From Lachnospiraceae bacterium (GTDB taxonomy: Bacteria > Bacillota > Clostridia > Lachnospirales > Lachnospiraceae): a stretch of 64,000 nucleotides of DNA. Made by a program: the position numbers and the translations under genes. The notes under the pieces are model-generated. The model was not told the origin of the DNA, did not search any database, and saw only the letters and a program-made list of their open reading frames with translations. Below, one piece after another: positions 17,702 through 26,262 of this stretch (position 1 is its first letter; the number at the start of each line of letters is the position of its first letter). The stretch spans positions 30,654 to 94,653 of the forward strand of contig JAFUXG010000007.1 of assembly GCA_017470935.1 (NCBI GenBank), written 5' to 3'.

Positions 17702-18813
17702 CCCAGATATTTCTTTGCCTCGTAGTAAGCCTTCCATACGTCGCCCTCTTTTTGACTCTTGTCCTTAATCACCGTCTGAAAATAACTGCGTATCTTCGGC
17801 AGGTCATCCTTGTTTTCCTTCACCACTGCACCAACCAGATTCTGTACCATGTCATCCATGCTTATCTTGGAATCACCATAATAATAGGCAGACATCATCG
17901 TCTGGTAAAACACGGAAACCGCTTCCGCTGTACTCATCACCGCAGAGGGCTTGTCAATCTGATGGCCCATTGAGGATACCCCCTCACGCAGTTCATGATA
18001 TGTGGATGCTAAAACCTCTGCAGCTGTCTCGTCCGCCTCCATTTCTATGCCATTCTCCATAGCAAGCTTACTTACCTCCTGGAGAATAATCTGTTTCTCC
18101 ATTCTGACTTCACGCACCGGCTCCACAGTCTCGAAATTAAAACGTCTTTTTAATGCACTGCTCATCTCATTAACGCCCTTATCACGTGTATTCGCCGTTC
18201 CAATTACATTAAATCCCTGTCTGGCAAACAAAAGTCCTTCGGCGCCAAGCTCAGGTACATTCAATACTTTATCACTTAACACACTGATCAGACTATCCTG
18301 TATCTGGGCGGGAGTCCTTGTAATCTCTTCAAATCTGGTGATGATTCCCTGCTCCATGCCCACAAACAAGGGTGACGGAACTAGTGCCTCCCTTATCGGT
18401 CCACGGTCAAGCAGCATCGCATAATTCCACGAATATTTGATCATATCCTCCGTTGTACCCGCTGTTCCCTGAATGGTATTCATGCTGTTTCCTGAGATAG
18501 CTGCCGAAAGCAATTCCGAAAGCATTGTCTTTGCAGTACCCGGTTCGCCCACCAGCATAAGTCCCCTGTTACCTGCAAGGGTAACAATACATCTTTCGAT
18601 AAGTGCATCATTACCAAAATATTTCTTATGTATCTCAACCTGCTTACCATTATGGCTGATAGGTTCTCTGCTTCCCAGAATAAATGTTCGCACCGCCTTA
18701 GGTGACAGTTTCCAGCCCGCCGGTCTTCTTCCACTGTCATTAGCTGCCAACGCTTCCAATTCATCCTTATATGCCTCCTCCATTGGCAGACGCATCATCT
18801 TTGTCTCACTCAT
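17698..18813 (-). CDS. MoxR-type AAA+ ATPase (YehL-like), first gene of the yeh-like operon
   Basis: 371 residues. Walker A is GEPGTAKT at 89-96; Walker B lies in the ITRFEEITR stretch; sensor 1 is VIGTANTRDKG and the arginine-bearing helix is ALKRRFNFE. The absence of a DNA-binding domain and the VWA partner downstream place it in the MoxR branch. These ATPases remodel or load a partner complex. A strong GGAGGGG site lies six bases before the ATG. It is the first gene of a tightly packed operon (4-base overlaps with the next two genes), so the promoter should be in 18814-18915, where I could not define convincing boxes. Confidence 0.92.
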   Translation of the reverse strand: MSETKMMRLPMEEAYKDELEALAANDSGRRPAGWKLSPKAVRTFILGSREPISHNGKQVEIHKKYFGNDALIERCIVTLAGNRGLMLVGEPGTAKTMLSELLSAAISGNSMNTIQGTAGTTEDMIKYSWNYAMLLDRGPIREALVPSPLFVGMEQGIITRFEEITRTPAQIQDSLISVLSDKVLNVPELGAEGLLFARQGFNVIGTANTRDKGVNEMSSALKRRFNFETVEPVREVRMEKQIILQEVSKLAMENGIEMEADETAAEVLASTYHELREGVSSMGHQIDKPSAVMSTAEAVSVFYQTMMSAYYYGDSKISMDDMVQNLVGAVVKENKDDLPKIRSYFQTVIKDKSQKEGDVWKAYYEAKKYLG

Positions 18814-18916
18814 CTGTTCCCCTCCGTAGCTTTCCTATGAACATACTTGTATATACCTTATCCTTTAGTTGTTTCAATTAAACAAAGTGTATCACACCAT
18901 CATAAGATTTTCTACC

Positions 18917-18945
18917 AAAAACTGCCACGATATTATTCGCGGCAG
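18917..18945 (-). terminator. Rho-independent terminator after the small membrane protein pair
   Basis: On the minus strand CTGCCGCG and CGTGGCAG form an 8-bp stem (one G-T pair) around a short AT loop, followed directly by five T (18921-18917). It lies 27 bases past the stop at 18972 and separates that gene from the yeh-like operon. Confidence 0.75.
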
Positions 18946-18971
18946 CCACATATCATTATACTCTCATTAAA

Positions 18972-19280
18972 TTATCTTGTTAGCATTTTCTTAACAATCC
19001 CCTTAGGATCCTTAATTATAAGATAGGCAAGCCAGATTATCATCCCCAGTGCCACTACCGAAAGACCAAGAAATCCATCATTGATCATATCAGAGACCTC
19101 AGGTGTGAAGAACTCTGCCCCCATCTCCTTATATTCGAATATTGCATCGCACATCCACATAAGGCTTGCTCCCCAGTACATCAAGCACAGAAAACCAAGT
19201 CTCATGGAATCATCCGGTGCCTTCTTATACCATAATACAGTTGTGACACATGCAGCAAATACTGTTATTAATAAAGTCAT
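18972..19280 (-). CDS. Small membrane protein, three predicted TM segments
   Basis: 102 residues with hydrophobic segments at about 1-18, 28-48 and 68-90, an N-terminus that itself serves as the first span, and a basic tail KDPKGIVKKMLTR. I recognise no named family. A GGAGAG site precedes the ATG. It follows another membrane protein gene by about 100 bases in the same direction, so the two are probably co-transcribed, and it is closed by the terminator at 18917-18945. Confidence 0.7.
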   Translation of the reverse strand: MTLLITVFAACVTTVLWYKKAPDDSMRLGFLCLMYWGASLMWMCDAIFEYKEMGAEFFTPEVSDMINDGFLGLSVVALGMIIWLAYLIIKDPKGIVKKMLTR

Positions 19281-19382
19281 ACTCTTATCTCTCCATTACA
19301 CTTATTCCGTTACTCTTATTCAAATACATCCTTATATGTCATGTACATCACAAATAAACCATTCAAACAAAACAACATATGA

Positions 19383-19814
19383 TTACTCAGAATCCCCGGT
19401 CTTTATCTCCTGCAGCTGTGCAGTATCTTCCAGTTCCTGTTTCTTCATGATCACATCAGAGGCAAGCACCATAACTCCCCATGCTGCTGTAACAAGCACT
19501 GCCATCGACACTCCCACCGTTGACATCTCATGAAGCATGGCCATCGCTTCATCATGGTTCTCCATAGCCGTTAGGAATGGAAACCATGCCACTACCTCGC
19601 CATGCCATACGTGCTCAAATGCAAGAAGTGCTGAGCCGCCCCAAAGCATATTATTAAGCCAAGATAATTTCTTAGAAAATGGAAGCTTAGCTGAAACTGC
19701 CTCATGAACCTCCTCAGATGTGGGATCCATCTCTGCCTTCTCTTTAGACTTGAATGCCTTAGTTAAAACTGTTGTTACAATTGCCTCCCCTGCCGGTACC
19801 AAAAAACATGCCAT
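19383..19814 (-). CDS. Small membrane protein of unknown function
   Basis: 143 residues. Visible are a short hydrophobic N-terminus (MACFLVPAGEAIVTTVLTKAF), a polar stretch, then hydrophobic segments near LWGGSALLAFEHVWHG and VSMAVLVTAAWGVMVLASDVIM, and an acidic tail. It contains several His residues in or near the membrane (EHVWHGEV and ENHDEAMAMLHEM). A good AGGAGG site lies before the ATG. No named family was recognised; pairing with the following 102-residue membrane protein is the only functional hint. The 160 bases upstream are very AT-rich and probably hold its promoter. Confidence 0.7.
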   Translation of the reverse strand: MACFLVPAGEAIVTTVLTKAFKSKEKAEMDPTSEEVHEAVSAKLPFSKKLSWLNNMLWGGSALLAFEHVWHGEVVAWFPFLTAMENHDEAMAMLHEMSTVGVSMAVLVTAAWGVMVLASDVIMKKQELEDTAQLQEIKTGDSE

Positions 19815-19973
19815 AATTAAATCCTCCTGTTAATTTTTCCAAATTAAACAACCAAACAAAATACAATATTCAATATAAAATGCTAATAATTTAATAAAAT
19901 ATAAATTACCAATATATTTTATCATTAAAATAGGAATTCCACAACATAAAATTGCTGATGCATCAAGAATGCT

Positions 19974-20402
19974 TCAAACTATTTTCATGTCAAATATCAC
20001 TTCCTCCACAACCTTCACGCATTCCTCAATATTTTTCTTAATATCATCACCCCAAAAACGCACCACCGTCCATCCCTCAAACAGCAGCCGCTTATTAATT
20101 TCATCATCCCGCTGCATGTTGCGTGAAATCTTATTGATCCAATAATCACTGTTCTGTGCTTTTTCCAGTCTGGGTTTTAATACTTCCCAGTCTTTCCCAT
20201 GAAAAAACTCACCATCACAAAATATGGCAATCTTATATTTTGTCAGTACTATATCAGGTTTCCCCGGCAGCTTATCATAATTTTTACGGTAACGGTATCC
20301 TTTTTTCCACAGAGCTTTTCTCAGCAGTATTTCAATACTGGTATCCTTTGATTTTATACGCTGCATGTTCTTATGTCTCTGCTCTTTCGTAAGTTTATCC
20401 AT
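19974..20402 (-). CDS. vsr: Very short patch repair endonuclease (Vsr)
   Basis: 142 residues with the Vsr hallmarks: MQRIKSKDTSIEILLRKALWKKGYRYRKN at the N-terminus, the catalytic-Asp strand KPDIVLTKYKIAIFCDGEFFHGKDW, and a C-terminal VVRFWGDDIKKN. Vsr nicks next to T:G mismatches created by deamination of 5-methylcytosine. Its natural partner, a C5-cytosine methyltransferase, is in this window but 11 kb away (31333-32763). The gene lies 61 bases downstream of pepD in the same direction. Confidence 0.93.
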   Translation of the reverse strand: MDKLTKEQRHKNMQRIKSKDTSIEILLRKALWKKGYRYRKNYDKLPGKPDIVLTKYKIAIFCDGEFFHGKDWEVLKPRLEKAQNSDYWINKISRNMQRDDEINKRLLFEGWTVVRFWGDDIKKNIEECVKVVEEVIFDMKIV

Positions 20403-20463
20403 CAGATCACCCTCAGATCAAATCATACAATCTCTCTGTATTCTATCTCTGTTTTGTGCTTTC

Positions 20464-22002
20464 CTATCCTTTCAAAAATTCTAACAGAAATTCATACACT
20501 CTCTTTGCTGACGATATGGACAGCCTTTCATTGTAAGTGTGGATATCCATGATGTCCGGCCCCATGGACACGCAGTCAAGATCCGGGATTTTTGCAGCCA
20601 GCAGTCCGCATTCAAGACCTGCATGTATACCCTCCACAACTGGAGCCTTTCCATACATTTTCTCATAAAGACTGATCATTCTTTCACGAACCTCAGAGTC
20701 CTCCTTGTACTCCCACGCAGGATAGCTGCCTCTGCATTCCAGTTCTCCACCAAGTATTGCCGCCAAAGACTTAAGCTGATCTGTCACATGTTCCTTTCTT
20801 GTTGTGACACTGCTCCTTACTGCATGCTGTACAAATAAATGGTCTTCTTTCAGTTCAAGAATACCGAGATTAAGAGAGGTTTCCACAAGACCCGGAACTG
20901 ACATGCTCATGCCTATAATTCCGTCAGGAACATTCATAAGATATGTGATAACCCTTATCTTGCTTTCCTCAGCCAGGATCTTAATGCCATCTCCAGAATC
21001 ACTTTGTTCATTTTCTGAACACGAAAAGCTATTGTAATTCATCCTCTTGCCAGCCAATACTTCCTGCTCGTCAACTGCTTTAATTGATACATCAATATTC
21101 CCATCGGATCTGTTATACTCATTTTTCAAAACAGAATTAAGCTTATTAATAACAGCTTCTGCCTTCTTAGCACACTCATCAGCCCCTGGCTTTTCACCCA
21201 CAAATCCAATCACCGCTTCTGCCTGAATGGGAATGGCATTGTCCTTCTTGCCTCCGCATACATCTGACAGGCAGAAATTAACCTCGGTTAATAATTCATA
21301 CAGCACTCTTCCCAATATCTTGTTGGCATTGGCTCTTCCCTTATCAATCTCCGTTCCTGAATGTCCGCCGGCAAGGCCGTTTACTGATATTTTATGCCAT
21401 GATACAGAAGCCGCTCTGGTTCTTTCAACCGGTATCCTCACATGCGCAGACACTCCTCCTGCACAGCTTGTGGTAAACACGCCCTCATCCTCAGAGTCAA
21501 TATTGATCATTTTATGCCCCTTCAGCATGGAAAGATCTATACCATTCGCTCCTTCCATCCCCACCTCTTCTGAAACCGTTATTATGAATTCAAGGGGCGG
21601 ATGGGATATGCTTTCATCATCGGCAATCGCCAGCATATAGGCAACTGCGATTCCGTCGTCTCCTCCAAGGGTTGTATCCTTAGCATGAATATGATCACCC
21701 TCAACATACAGTTCAAGCCCTTCCTTCTCCATGTCCTTATCTGCACCTGGCCGCACCTCGCACACCATATCCATGTGTCCCTGCAGGATGACCGGCTCCT
21801 CATCTTCCCTTCCTTCACTTGCCGGAACCTGCATCACCACATTATAAAGCTTGTCCTGATAATAAATGATTCCATGCTCCTTGGCATATTCCACAAGATA
21901 ATCACTTATGGCTTTCTCATGATATGAACCTCTCGGTATCCTGCTTATCTCCTCAAAATAGTGAAATACTCTTTCCGGCTGTAATCCTTCCAATGCTCTC
22001 AT
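20464..22002 (-). CDS. pepD: Aminoacyl-histidine dipeptidase (M20 family, PepD)
   Basis: 512 residues, near the usual ~485-500. It hydrolyses Xaa-His and other dipeptides in the cytosol using two zinc ions. The M20 metal sites are visible: the His of VILQGHMDMVCEV, the bridging Asp of TTLGGDDGIAVAYML, the Glu pair of TVSEEVGMEGANG and the Asp of INIDSEDEG. Near the C-terminus GIHAGLECGLLAAK and SMGPDIMDIHTYNE are also typical. It stands between Vsr and the phosphoesterase group but is a housekeeping gene. Two identical palindromes lie in its upstream region. Confidence 0.93.
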   Translation of the reverse strand: MRALEGLQPERVFHYFEEISRIPRGSYHEKAISDYLVEYAKEHGIIYYQDKLYNVVMQVPASEGREDEEPVILQGHMDMVCEVRPGADKDMEKEGLELYVEGDHIHAKDTTLGGDDGIAVAYMLAIADDESISHPPLEFIITVSEEVGMEGANGIDLSMLKGHKMINIDSEDEGVFTTSCAGGVSAHVRIPVERTRAASVSWHKISVNGLAGGHSGTEIDKGRANANKILGRVLYELLTEVNFCLSDVCGGKKDNAIPIQAEAVIGFVGEKPGADECAKKAEAVINKLNSVLKNEYNRSDGNIDVSIKAVDEQEVLAGKRMNYNSFSCSENEQSDSGDGIKILAEESKIRVITYLMNVPDGIIGMSMSVPGLVETSLNLGILELKEDHLFVQHAVRSSVTTRKEHVTDQLKSLAAILGGELECRGSYPAWEYKEDSEVRERMISLYEKMYGKAPVVEGIHAGLECGLLAAKIPDLDCVSMGPDIMDIHTYNERLSISSAKRVYEFLLEFLKG

Positions 22003-22056
22003 TGCTATAACACACCTCCATGTATAATTAACATCCTCGCTATGACTCTTTTATCC

Positions 22057-22083
22057 AAATCATGATTTACTAAATCATGATTT
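22057..22083. repeat. Twin 12-bp palindromes upstream of pepD
   Basis: The palindrome AAATCATGATTT occurs at 22057-22068 and again at 22072-22083, three bases apart, 55-80 bases before the pepD start codon. Two identical palindromes in a promoter region look like a tandem operator; together they could also form a longer hairpin. No matching regulator was identified. Confidence 0.5.
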
Positions 22084-22105
22084 GAACACCATTATATTAG
22101 ATTTT

Positions 22106-22795
22106 TCAATATATTTCAAAACCTGTTTTAATCTCCCTCTTTCCTTCCTCCGTGACCTGGTAATACTTATCCTCATCCGTATCTATCATAAGCAGAGGAA
22201 TCCTTCCACTTGCAGACACCGTACCATCAATATAATAATGGCTTAATCCGTCATAGAATATGTCATGAAATCCTCTGTCTCCGGCTATCCTTGCGGTCGA
22301 CACATGCCCCGCTATAATAGTCTTACAAAATGAACCCTTAACCGCCGGATACTTCCATAAGAACATCTCATCAGAGGTGCCGGTCTTCCAATATTCCCCG
22401 GCCTCCTCATCCACTCCCGCATGAACAAATATCTGCTTATCCGTTTCATAATATAACTGAAATCCCCCCATCCATGAGACTAGCTCCTTATTCTTCGAAA
22501 GTATAAGCCTTGCCGCCTCTTTATTAAGCGTCAGGCTTGAAGCAGTTCTGGATATCTGCGTAAAAAAATCATATTCCCATTGTCCAACCAGCGTTTTGAA
22601 AACCATCAGATCGCAATCAGAATCTGATATAAGCCATTGGTGGTCAAAGAAATAATCGTCAGGCACTCTCCTTCTCTCCAAAGCCCTGCACTCATTTATC
22701 CAATCAAGAAACATAGCCTCATGGTTGCCCTTTAACACTATTATCTTGTCCCTTCCGTACTTCTGCTCCAGATCATAGATGCAAATTTCTCCCTT
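22106..22795 (-). pseudogene. Metallophosphoesterase lacking its N-terminal metal-binding half
   Basis: The frame resembles Lachnospiraceae calcineurin-like phosphoesterases from IYDLEQKYGRDKIIVLKGNHEAM onward and keeps IFVHAGVDEE and TIIAGHVSTARI. An in-frame TAA sits just before KGEICIYDLE, and only 35 bases separate it from the preceding gene, so the first ~65 residues with the D-x-H and G-D-x-x-D-R metal ligands are gone. Any product would have to start at the GTG at 22738 and would lack half the metal centre. I therefore read it as a remnant; an intact relative lies 1.7 kb upstream. Confidence 0.75.
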
Positions 22796-22829
22796 TTAAT
22801 ATTTTGGCACTATAAGTTTTATTCCACTA

Positions 22830-23732
22830 TTATTCATTATCATCAAGCAAGCTTTCAGGTTCATTTTTAATTCTTTCCCATGTTTCTCTTTCCTTCTCAG
22901 TAAGCTCGCCTGTCATCACAAGCGGAATACTCTGCTGATTCACTTTCCACCACAGAGTCTGCTGCATGTTACAATCTCCGCAAGTTCTTGGGCTAAGCAA
23001 ACCAAATACACCTATATTAGGCGGATAATCCCAGCCTGCATTATGAGCATCCTCCGCAGTAAGAAATTCCTTCCTGCCGCACACCTCACAATAATGCCAG
23101 AAAGGTCTTGTGTTCATGCTATCCAAAAGCTCCTGCCTTTTTCTTCTTTCCTCTTCTTCTTTAGTTATCCTCACAGCTTCCTCTGCCAATTCTTTCCTTG
23201 CCTGATCCACAATTTCAGGCTTTTCTTCATCCATACGCAGGATTATGTCTTCATCCACCACCTCATAAATGGCATCAAATCCCTCTGCCGGATTCGGAAA
23301 TTCTATATCCCTTTGTGCCTGTGCCTTAAAGCTTTTCAAATCATCATCAAGCTCTCGTTTCTTGATATTATCCGCCCACCTGTCATCACCCGGGCACATG
23401 ACGAAAATCTCTATTTCCACATCCACCGCCTTGCGTATCTCATCTATATAAGCAATCCGGCGTTTTGCCTTAAAGAAGGTCTGCTCAGCCACAACATCAT
23501 TCCCTTTTTTAAGTTCAGCTATAATGTCGTGAAGATGCATTTCATTTGCTCTCTTAAGACAACGGAACTGCATATCAAAGGTGATCCAATCATCGCATCC
23601 CGCCTCATCATATGCCCTTTGCTGATAATCATAAACATTAAGTACGACCGCCCTCTTATCAGCAAAATGATGCTCTATAAAGTATGTTTTCCCGGTGGCT
23701 GTAGCCCCAATAACAAATGATAATTTCTGCAT
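22830..23732 (-). CDS. P-loop kinase-like protein with C-terminal Cys cluster
   Basis: 300 residues. Walker A is GATATGKT at 9-16 and the layout resembles zeta-toxin/polynucleotide-kinase P-loop proteins: VVLNVYDYQQRAYDEAG, VVAEQTFFKAKRRIAYIDEIR as the lid-like stretch, and IEIFVMCPGDDRWADNIKKREL. Residues ~170-205 form a charged helix. The C-terminal part carries CEVCGRKEF and CGDC, a probable zinc site. It lies between two calcineurin-like phosphoesterase genes, 18 bases after the first, which recalls kinase-phosphatase repair enzymes; the substrate is not known. GGAGGG precedes the ATG. Confidence 0.75.
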   Translation of the reverse strand: MQKLSFVIGATATGKTYFIEHHFADKRAVVLNVYDYQQRAYDEAGCDDWITFDMQFRCLKRANEMHLHDIIAELKKGNDVVAEQTFFKAKRRIAYIDEIRKAVDVEIEIFVMCPGDDRWADNIKKRELDDDLKSFKAQAQRDIEFPNPAEGFDAIYEVVDEDIILRMDEEKPEIVDQARKELAEEAVRITKEEEERRKRQELLDSMNTRPFWHYCEVCGRKEFLTAEDAHNAGWDYPPNIGVFGLLSPRTCGDCNMQQTLWWKVNQQSIPLVMTGELTEKERETWERIKNEPESLLDDNE

Positions 23733-23750
23733 AATAAATCCCTCCTCACA

Positions 23751-24494
23751 TCAACAACTCGTTCCCGTGTAAAACTCTTCCATCGTATCTAAACATATGG
23801 CAGCAAGTCTTCCACCCGGATAATGTGCCCCACAATCTATGGCAATATGATTGCTGTTTTTGTAAATGAAACCCGGCTTAGGATTCTCCTTAATTGTTTG
23901 CGTAGGTGTGTGACCGGTTATTACATATACATCCTTGAAATATTGCACATTATAATCAGCCCTCTCCCACACAAGCTCATGTAGAGAATAATCTTCCATA
24001 GCTTTATCCGGAGAGAAATTTCCCAATCCGGCATGTACCAGAAGAAACTTTCGCGTTATGTCGGTTCGAGCAAGCTCGACCGCCGCAACGCTTAGTTTTT
24101 CATATATCAAAAAATCCTTTATATATTCAATCACTTCAATTCGTGATTCCTTATCTAACTCTTTAAATTCTTTGATAGTTGTACTGCTTCCATTATATTG
24201 CCATGTAACCAGATTTTCCAGCATCTCTTTGTCTAACTTTTCTAAAGAAATGTCTGTTATTTCATTTGAAAGAAATTCAAGACATTCAAGGGCCATAATT
24301 TCATGATTACCTACAATACATATAACATTGGGCATTTCCATCAGCTTTTTCATAACCTTGATCGGATGCGGTCCTCTGTCCAAAATGTCACCCAAAACAT
24401 ATAATGTGTCCGTTTCCTTAAGCTTGATAATATTAAGCAGCTCCAGAAACTTATCATATTCCCCGTGAATGTCTGAAACAACATACGTAGCCAT
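23751..24494 (-). CDS. Metallophosphoesterase, PPP-like (calcineurin-like fold)
   Basis: 247 residues from the ATG reading MATYVVSDIHGEYDKF, with GGAGGAG eight bases upstream; the open frame before it lacks such a site. All metal motifs are present: D-I-H-G near residue 8, VLGDILDRGPHPIKVM, CIVGNHEIMALE, LLVHAGLGN and VITGHTPTQTI, ending with IDCGAHYPGGRLAAICL. This is the bis(5'-nucleosyl)-tetraphosphatase/PPP-like branch acting on phosphoproteins or dinucleotides. It is the first gene of the little operon with the P-loop protein and the truncated phosphoesterase. Confidence 0.9.
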   Translation of the reverse strand: MATYVVSDIHGEYDKFLELLNIIKLKETDTLYVLGDILDRGPHPIKVMKKLMEMPNVICIVGNHEIMALECLEFLSNEITDISLEKLDKEMLENLVTWQYNGSSTTIKEFKELDKESRIEVIEYIKDFLIYEKLSVAAVELARTDITRKFLLVHAGLGNFSPDKAMEDYSLHELVWERADYNVQYFKDVYVITGHTPTQTIKENPKPGFIYKNSNHIAIDCGAHYPGGRLAAICLDTMEEFYTGTSC

Positions 24495-24715
24495 CCATAT
24501 ACTCCTCCCATTCCCAAATCTCTTGCACCACATCTGCCGGGCTAATTCACCAGGACTTGAAACACCGTAATCATCCTTTTTCCTGCATTTCATTGTATAA
24601 TAAGCGCCTTAAGATTACAATTGAAGACAGCAGCTATTTAATTACAACAATTTTAATACTGTCATCTATATTAGTATATACTCCCTCTTTTGATTCTTTT
24701 CCAATACCTCTATTC

Positions 24716-25897
24716 TTATTGTTCTCCTTTTTTCAGATACATCTCATTTAACCCTTGTAATTCCTTAACTATTGCCTTACGCACACTTTCCGTTTCTACT
24801 TCTACATCACGAAGATTAATTAATGCCCATTTTGCAATTCCATACTCTGTCCCTATGATCTTGATCCTATCAAAGCCATCGTGATAATCAACCCATTCAA
24901 AATCATCTCCAAAGGTTTCATAAACAACATTATAAGCAGTATCTTTATTGAGAAGTCTTACAACTACTTCAATGGTCTTGCCAAAACTGCCAAGCAAATG
25001 TCTGACACTATAGTTTTCATTATAAGCTTTCTTATCATCTCTTTGTAAATCAGTTGCATCATAATCCTGATACTGCTCTATGTTTTTCATACGATCTACT
25101 CTATATCGGCCGTATTCATTTTTATCTCTTTCGTCAATGCCTAACAGCCAAAATGTGTCTTGATCAATAATAAGAGCCACCGGTGAAAGCTTATATTTCC
25201 AATGTTTGTTATTTTTCGGTTTATATTTGCCATCTTTTGTTAAATTACAGTAATCAAACTCTATCATAAGCGGTCTTGCCTCATAAGGCTCTGCCATAGC
25301 CTCCAATAGCATGTCAAGGTTTTCAAGCAAATTGTTTTCTATCCTGTTTTTCTTAAATGAATTCTCAGCTTTTATCATTTCAGCAGTCTTAACATCATAT
25401 AATTCTTCGACTCCCCGCATAGTGTAATCTGCATCAACGCACGCAATATCAGCGACCTTTTTTAACAGTTCTTTTCTTGCAACAGCCGGAATCATAGTAC
25501 AATGCAAAAGACTCGCATACAACAAATTCATTTCAGAAAATGTAAAATTCTGTTCATACCAAATCTTTAATCTTGTGCCTTTCGTCTTTGCTTTACGGTC
25601 ATAAGCATATATTATCGGGGGCTGCCATGCACTTTTGCTTTTCTCCTTTTCACGTCTGCCTATTTGTTCTACATTCTTTCTAACACAATCCATTTCATGA
25701 TCACGTTCTTTCGTTCCGATCCTTTTCCACTGTTCCTCATTATAACCATAGACATTCCGTGTTAAATCCTGCAACACCATTTGTTTATCATGATTCGTAT
25801 TTTTTTTGAGCACATCAAGTATTCTTATATGTATTAAATCAATTGGCTCCTTCCTCTCATTCTTAACTTTTTCACTCTGCTTATTATTCTTAACCAT
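24716..25897 (-). CDS. WYL-domain transcriptional regulator
   Basis: 393 residues. The N-terminal ~110 residues (HIRILDVLKKNTNHDKQMVLQDLTRNVYGYNEEQW) look like a winged helix followed by a DNA-contacting region. The WYL domain lies at about 215-295, with KLSPVALIIDQDTFWLLGIDERDKNEYGRYRVDRM. The C-terminal ~100 residues form a WCX-like dimerisation part. WYL proteins commonly control defence genes and sense nucleic acid or nucleotides. The promoter at 25958-26000 carries an inverted repeat also found at two other promoters nearby, so autoregulation is likely (inference). A GGAGG site lies seven bases before the ATG. Confidence 0.88.
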   Translation of the reverse strand: MVKNNKQSEKVKNERKEPIDLIHIRILDVLKKNTNHDKQMVLQDLTRNVYGYNEEQWKRIGTKERDHEMDCVRKNVEQIGRREKEKSKSAWQPPIIYAYDRKAKTKGTRLKIWYEQNFTFSEMNLLYASLLHCTMIPAVARKELLKKVADIACVDADYTMRGVEELYDVKTAEMIKAENSFKKNRIENNLLENLDMLLEAMAEPYEARPLMIEFDYCNLTKDGKYKPKNNKHWKYKLSPVALIIDQDTFWLLGIDERDKNEYGRYRVDRMKNIEQYQDYDATDLQRDDKKAYNENYSVRHLLGSFGKTIEVVVRLLNKDTAYNVVYETFGDDFEWVDYHDGFDRIKIIGTEYGIAKWALINLRDVEVETESVRKAIVKELQGLNEMYLKKGEQ

Positions 25898-25957
25898 ACA
25901 GATGCCTCCATTCTTTTATACTTATTTGTTGTATCTGGATTTCTTCATCTGGTTATG

Positions 25958-26000
25958 ATTATAATGCGCCACCATCCGTTCGTCAACGGATAGTGGTGCG
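25958..26000 (-). promoter_or_regulatory. Promoter of the WYL gene with overlapping inverted-repeat operator
   Basis: On the minus strand TTGACG (25986-25981) and TATAAT (25963-25958) are spaced by 17 bases. The -35 box lies inside ATCCGTT-GACG-AACGGAT, and the flanks extend the symmetry imperfectly with GCGC...GCGC arms. The start codon is 60 bases downstream. Confidence 0.8.
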
Positions 26001-26015
26001 CCGCCCCCTTCTTTC

Positions 26016-26144
26016 TCAATCGTTCCAGAGATCTTCCAGTTCATCTCCGATCTCATCCTCGTTTTCCGCATCTGAAAACCAATCTGACAAAACATCATCC
26101 CAAAGCTTTCCATCAAATGTCTCTTCATCATACATATTTTTCAT
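26016..26144 (-). CDS. 42-residue highly acidic protein
   Basis: A short frame with an excellent start: GAGAGGA eight bases before ATG, behind its own promoter. The 42 residues contain 17 Asp/Glu against only two Lys and also four Trp (KLWDD, SDWFSD, LEDLWND). I recognise no family. Acidic, aromatic microproteins may act as DNA mimics, antitoxins or adaptor peptides; here it is encoded between two copies of the same operator and just upstream of the WYL regulator, so it is probably part of the same regulatory unit. Confidence 0.7.
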   Translation of the reverse strand: MKNMYDEETFDGKLWDDVLSDWFSDAENEDEIGDELEDLWND

Positions 26145-26172
26145 AAGAAATATCCTCTCTTTCTTCAAGGTA

Positions 26173-26187
26173 GTGTCAACTTGACAC
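26173..26187. repeat. 15-base palindrome in the leader of the acidic protein
   Basis: GTGTCAACTTGACAC is a perfect 7-bp inverted repeat around one base, located 29-43 bases before the start codon, downstream of the -10 box. It could be a second operator or a short leader hairpin. Confidence 0.5.
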
Positions 26188-26208
26188 CCCGTTTTTGTTT
26201 ACGTTATA

Positions 26209-26247
26209 TTTATACAGCATCCACTATCCGTTATTCAACGGATAGTG
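26209..26247 (-). promoter_or_regulatory. Promoter of the acidic protein gene with the shared inverted repeat
   Basis: On the minus strand TTGAAT (26238-26233) and TATAAA (26214-26209) are 18 bases apart (17 if GTATAA is used). The -35 box overlaps a perfect 11-bp repeat, CACTATCCGTT at 26222-26232 and AACGGATAGTG at 26237-26247, with a 4-base spacer. It is the best copy of the motif also seen at 25974-25991 and 29904-29921. Confidence 0.8.
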
Positions 26248-26262
26248 TGAATTGCATAATAA

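Noticed and set aside
25966-26000. Inverted repeat near 25980 considered as a terminator of the acidic protein gene
   Set aside because: No T-run follows it; instead a TTGACG-17-TATAAT promoter overlaps it, so an operator reading fits better.
25922-26131. 69-residue minus-strand frame between the WYL gene and the acidic protein
   Set aside because: It runs through the operator and promoter of the WYL gene and overlaps the better-supported 42-residue frame in another phase.
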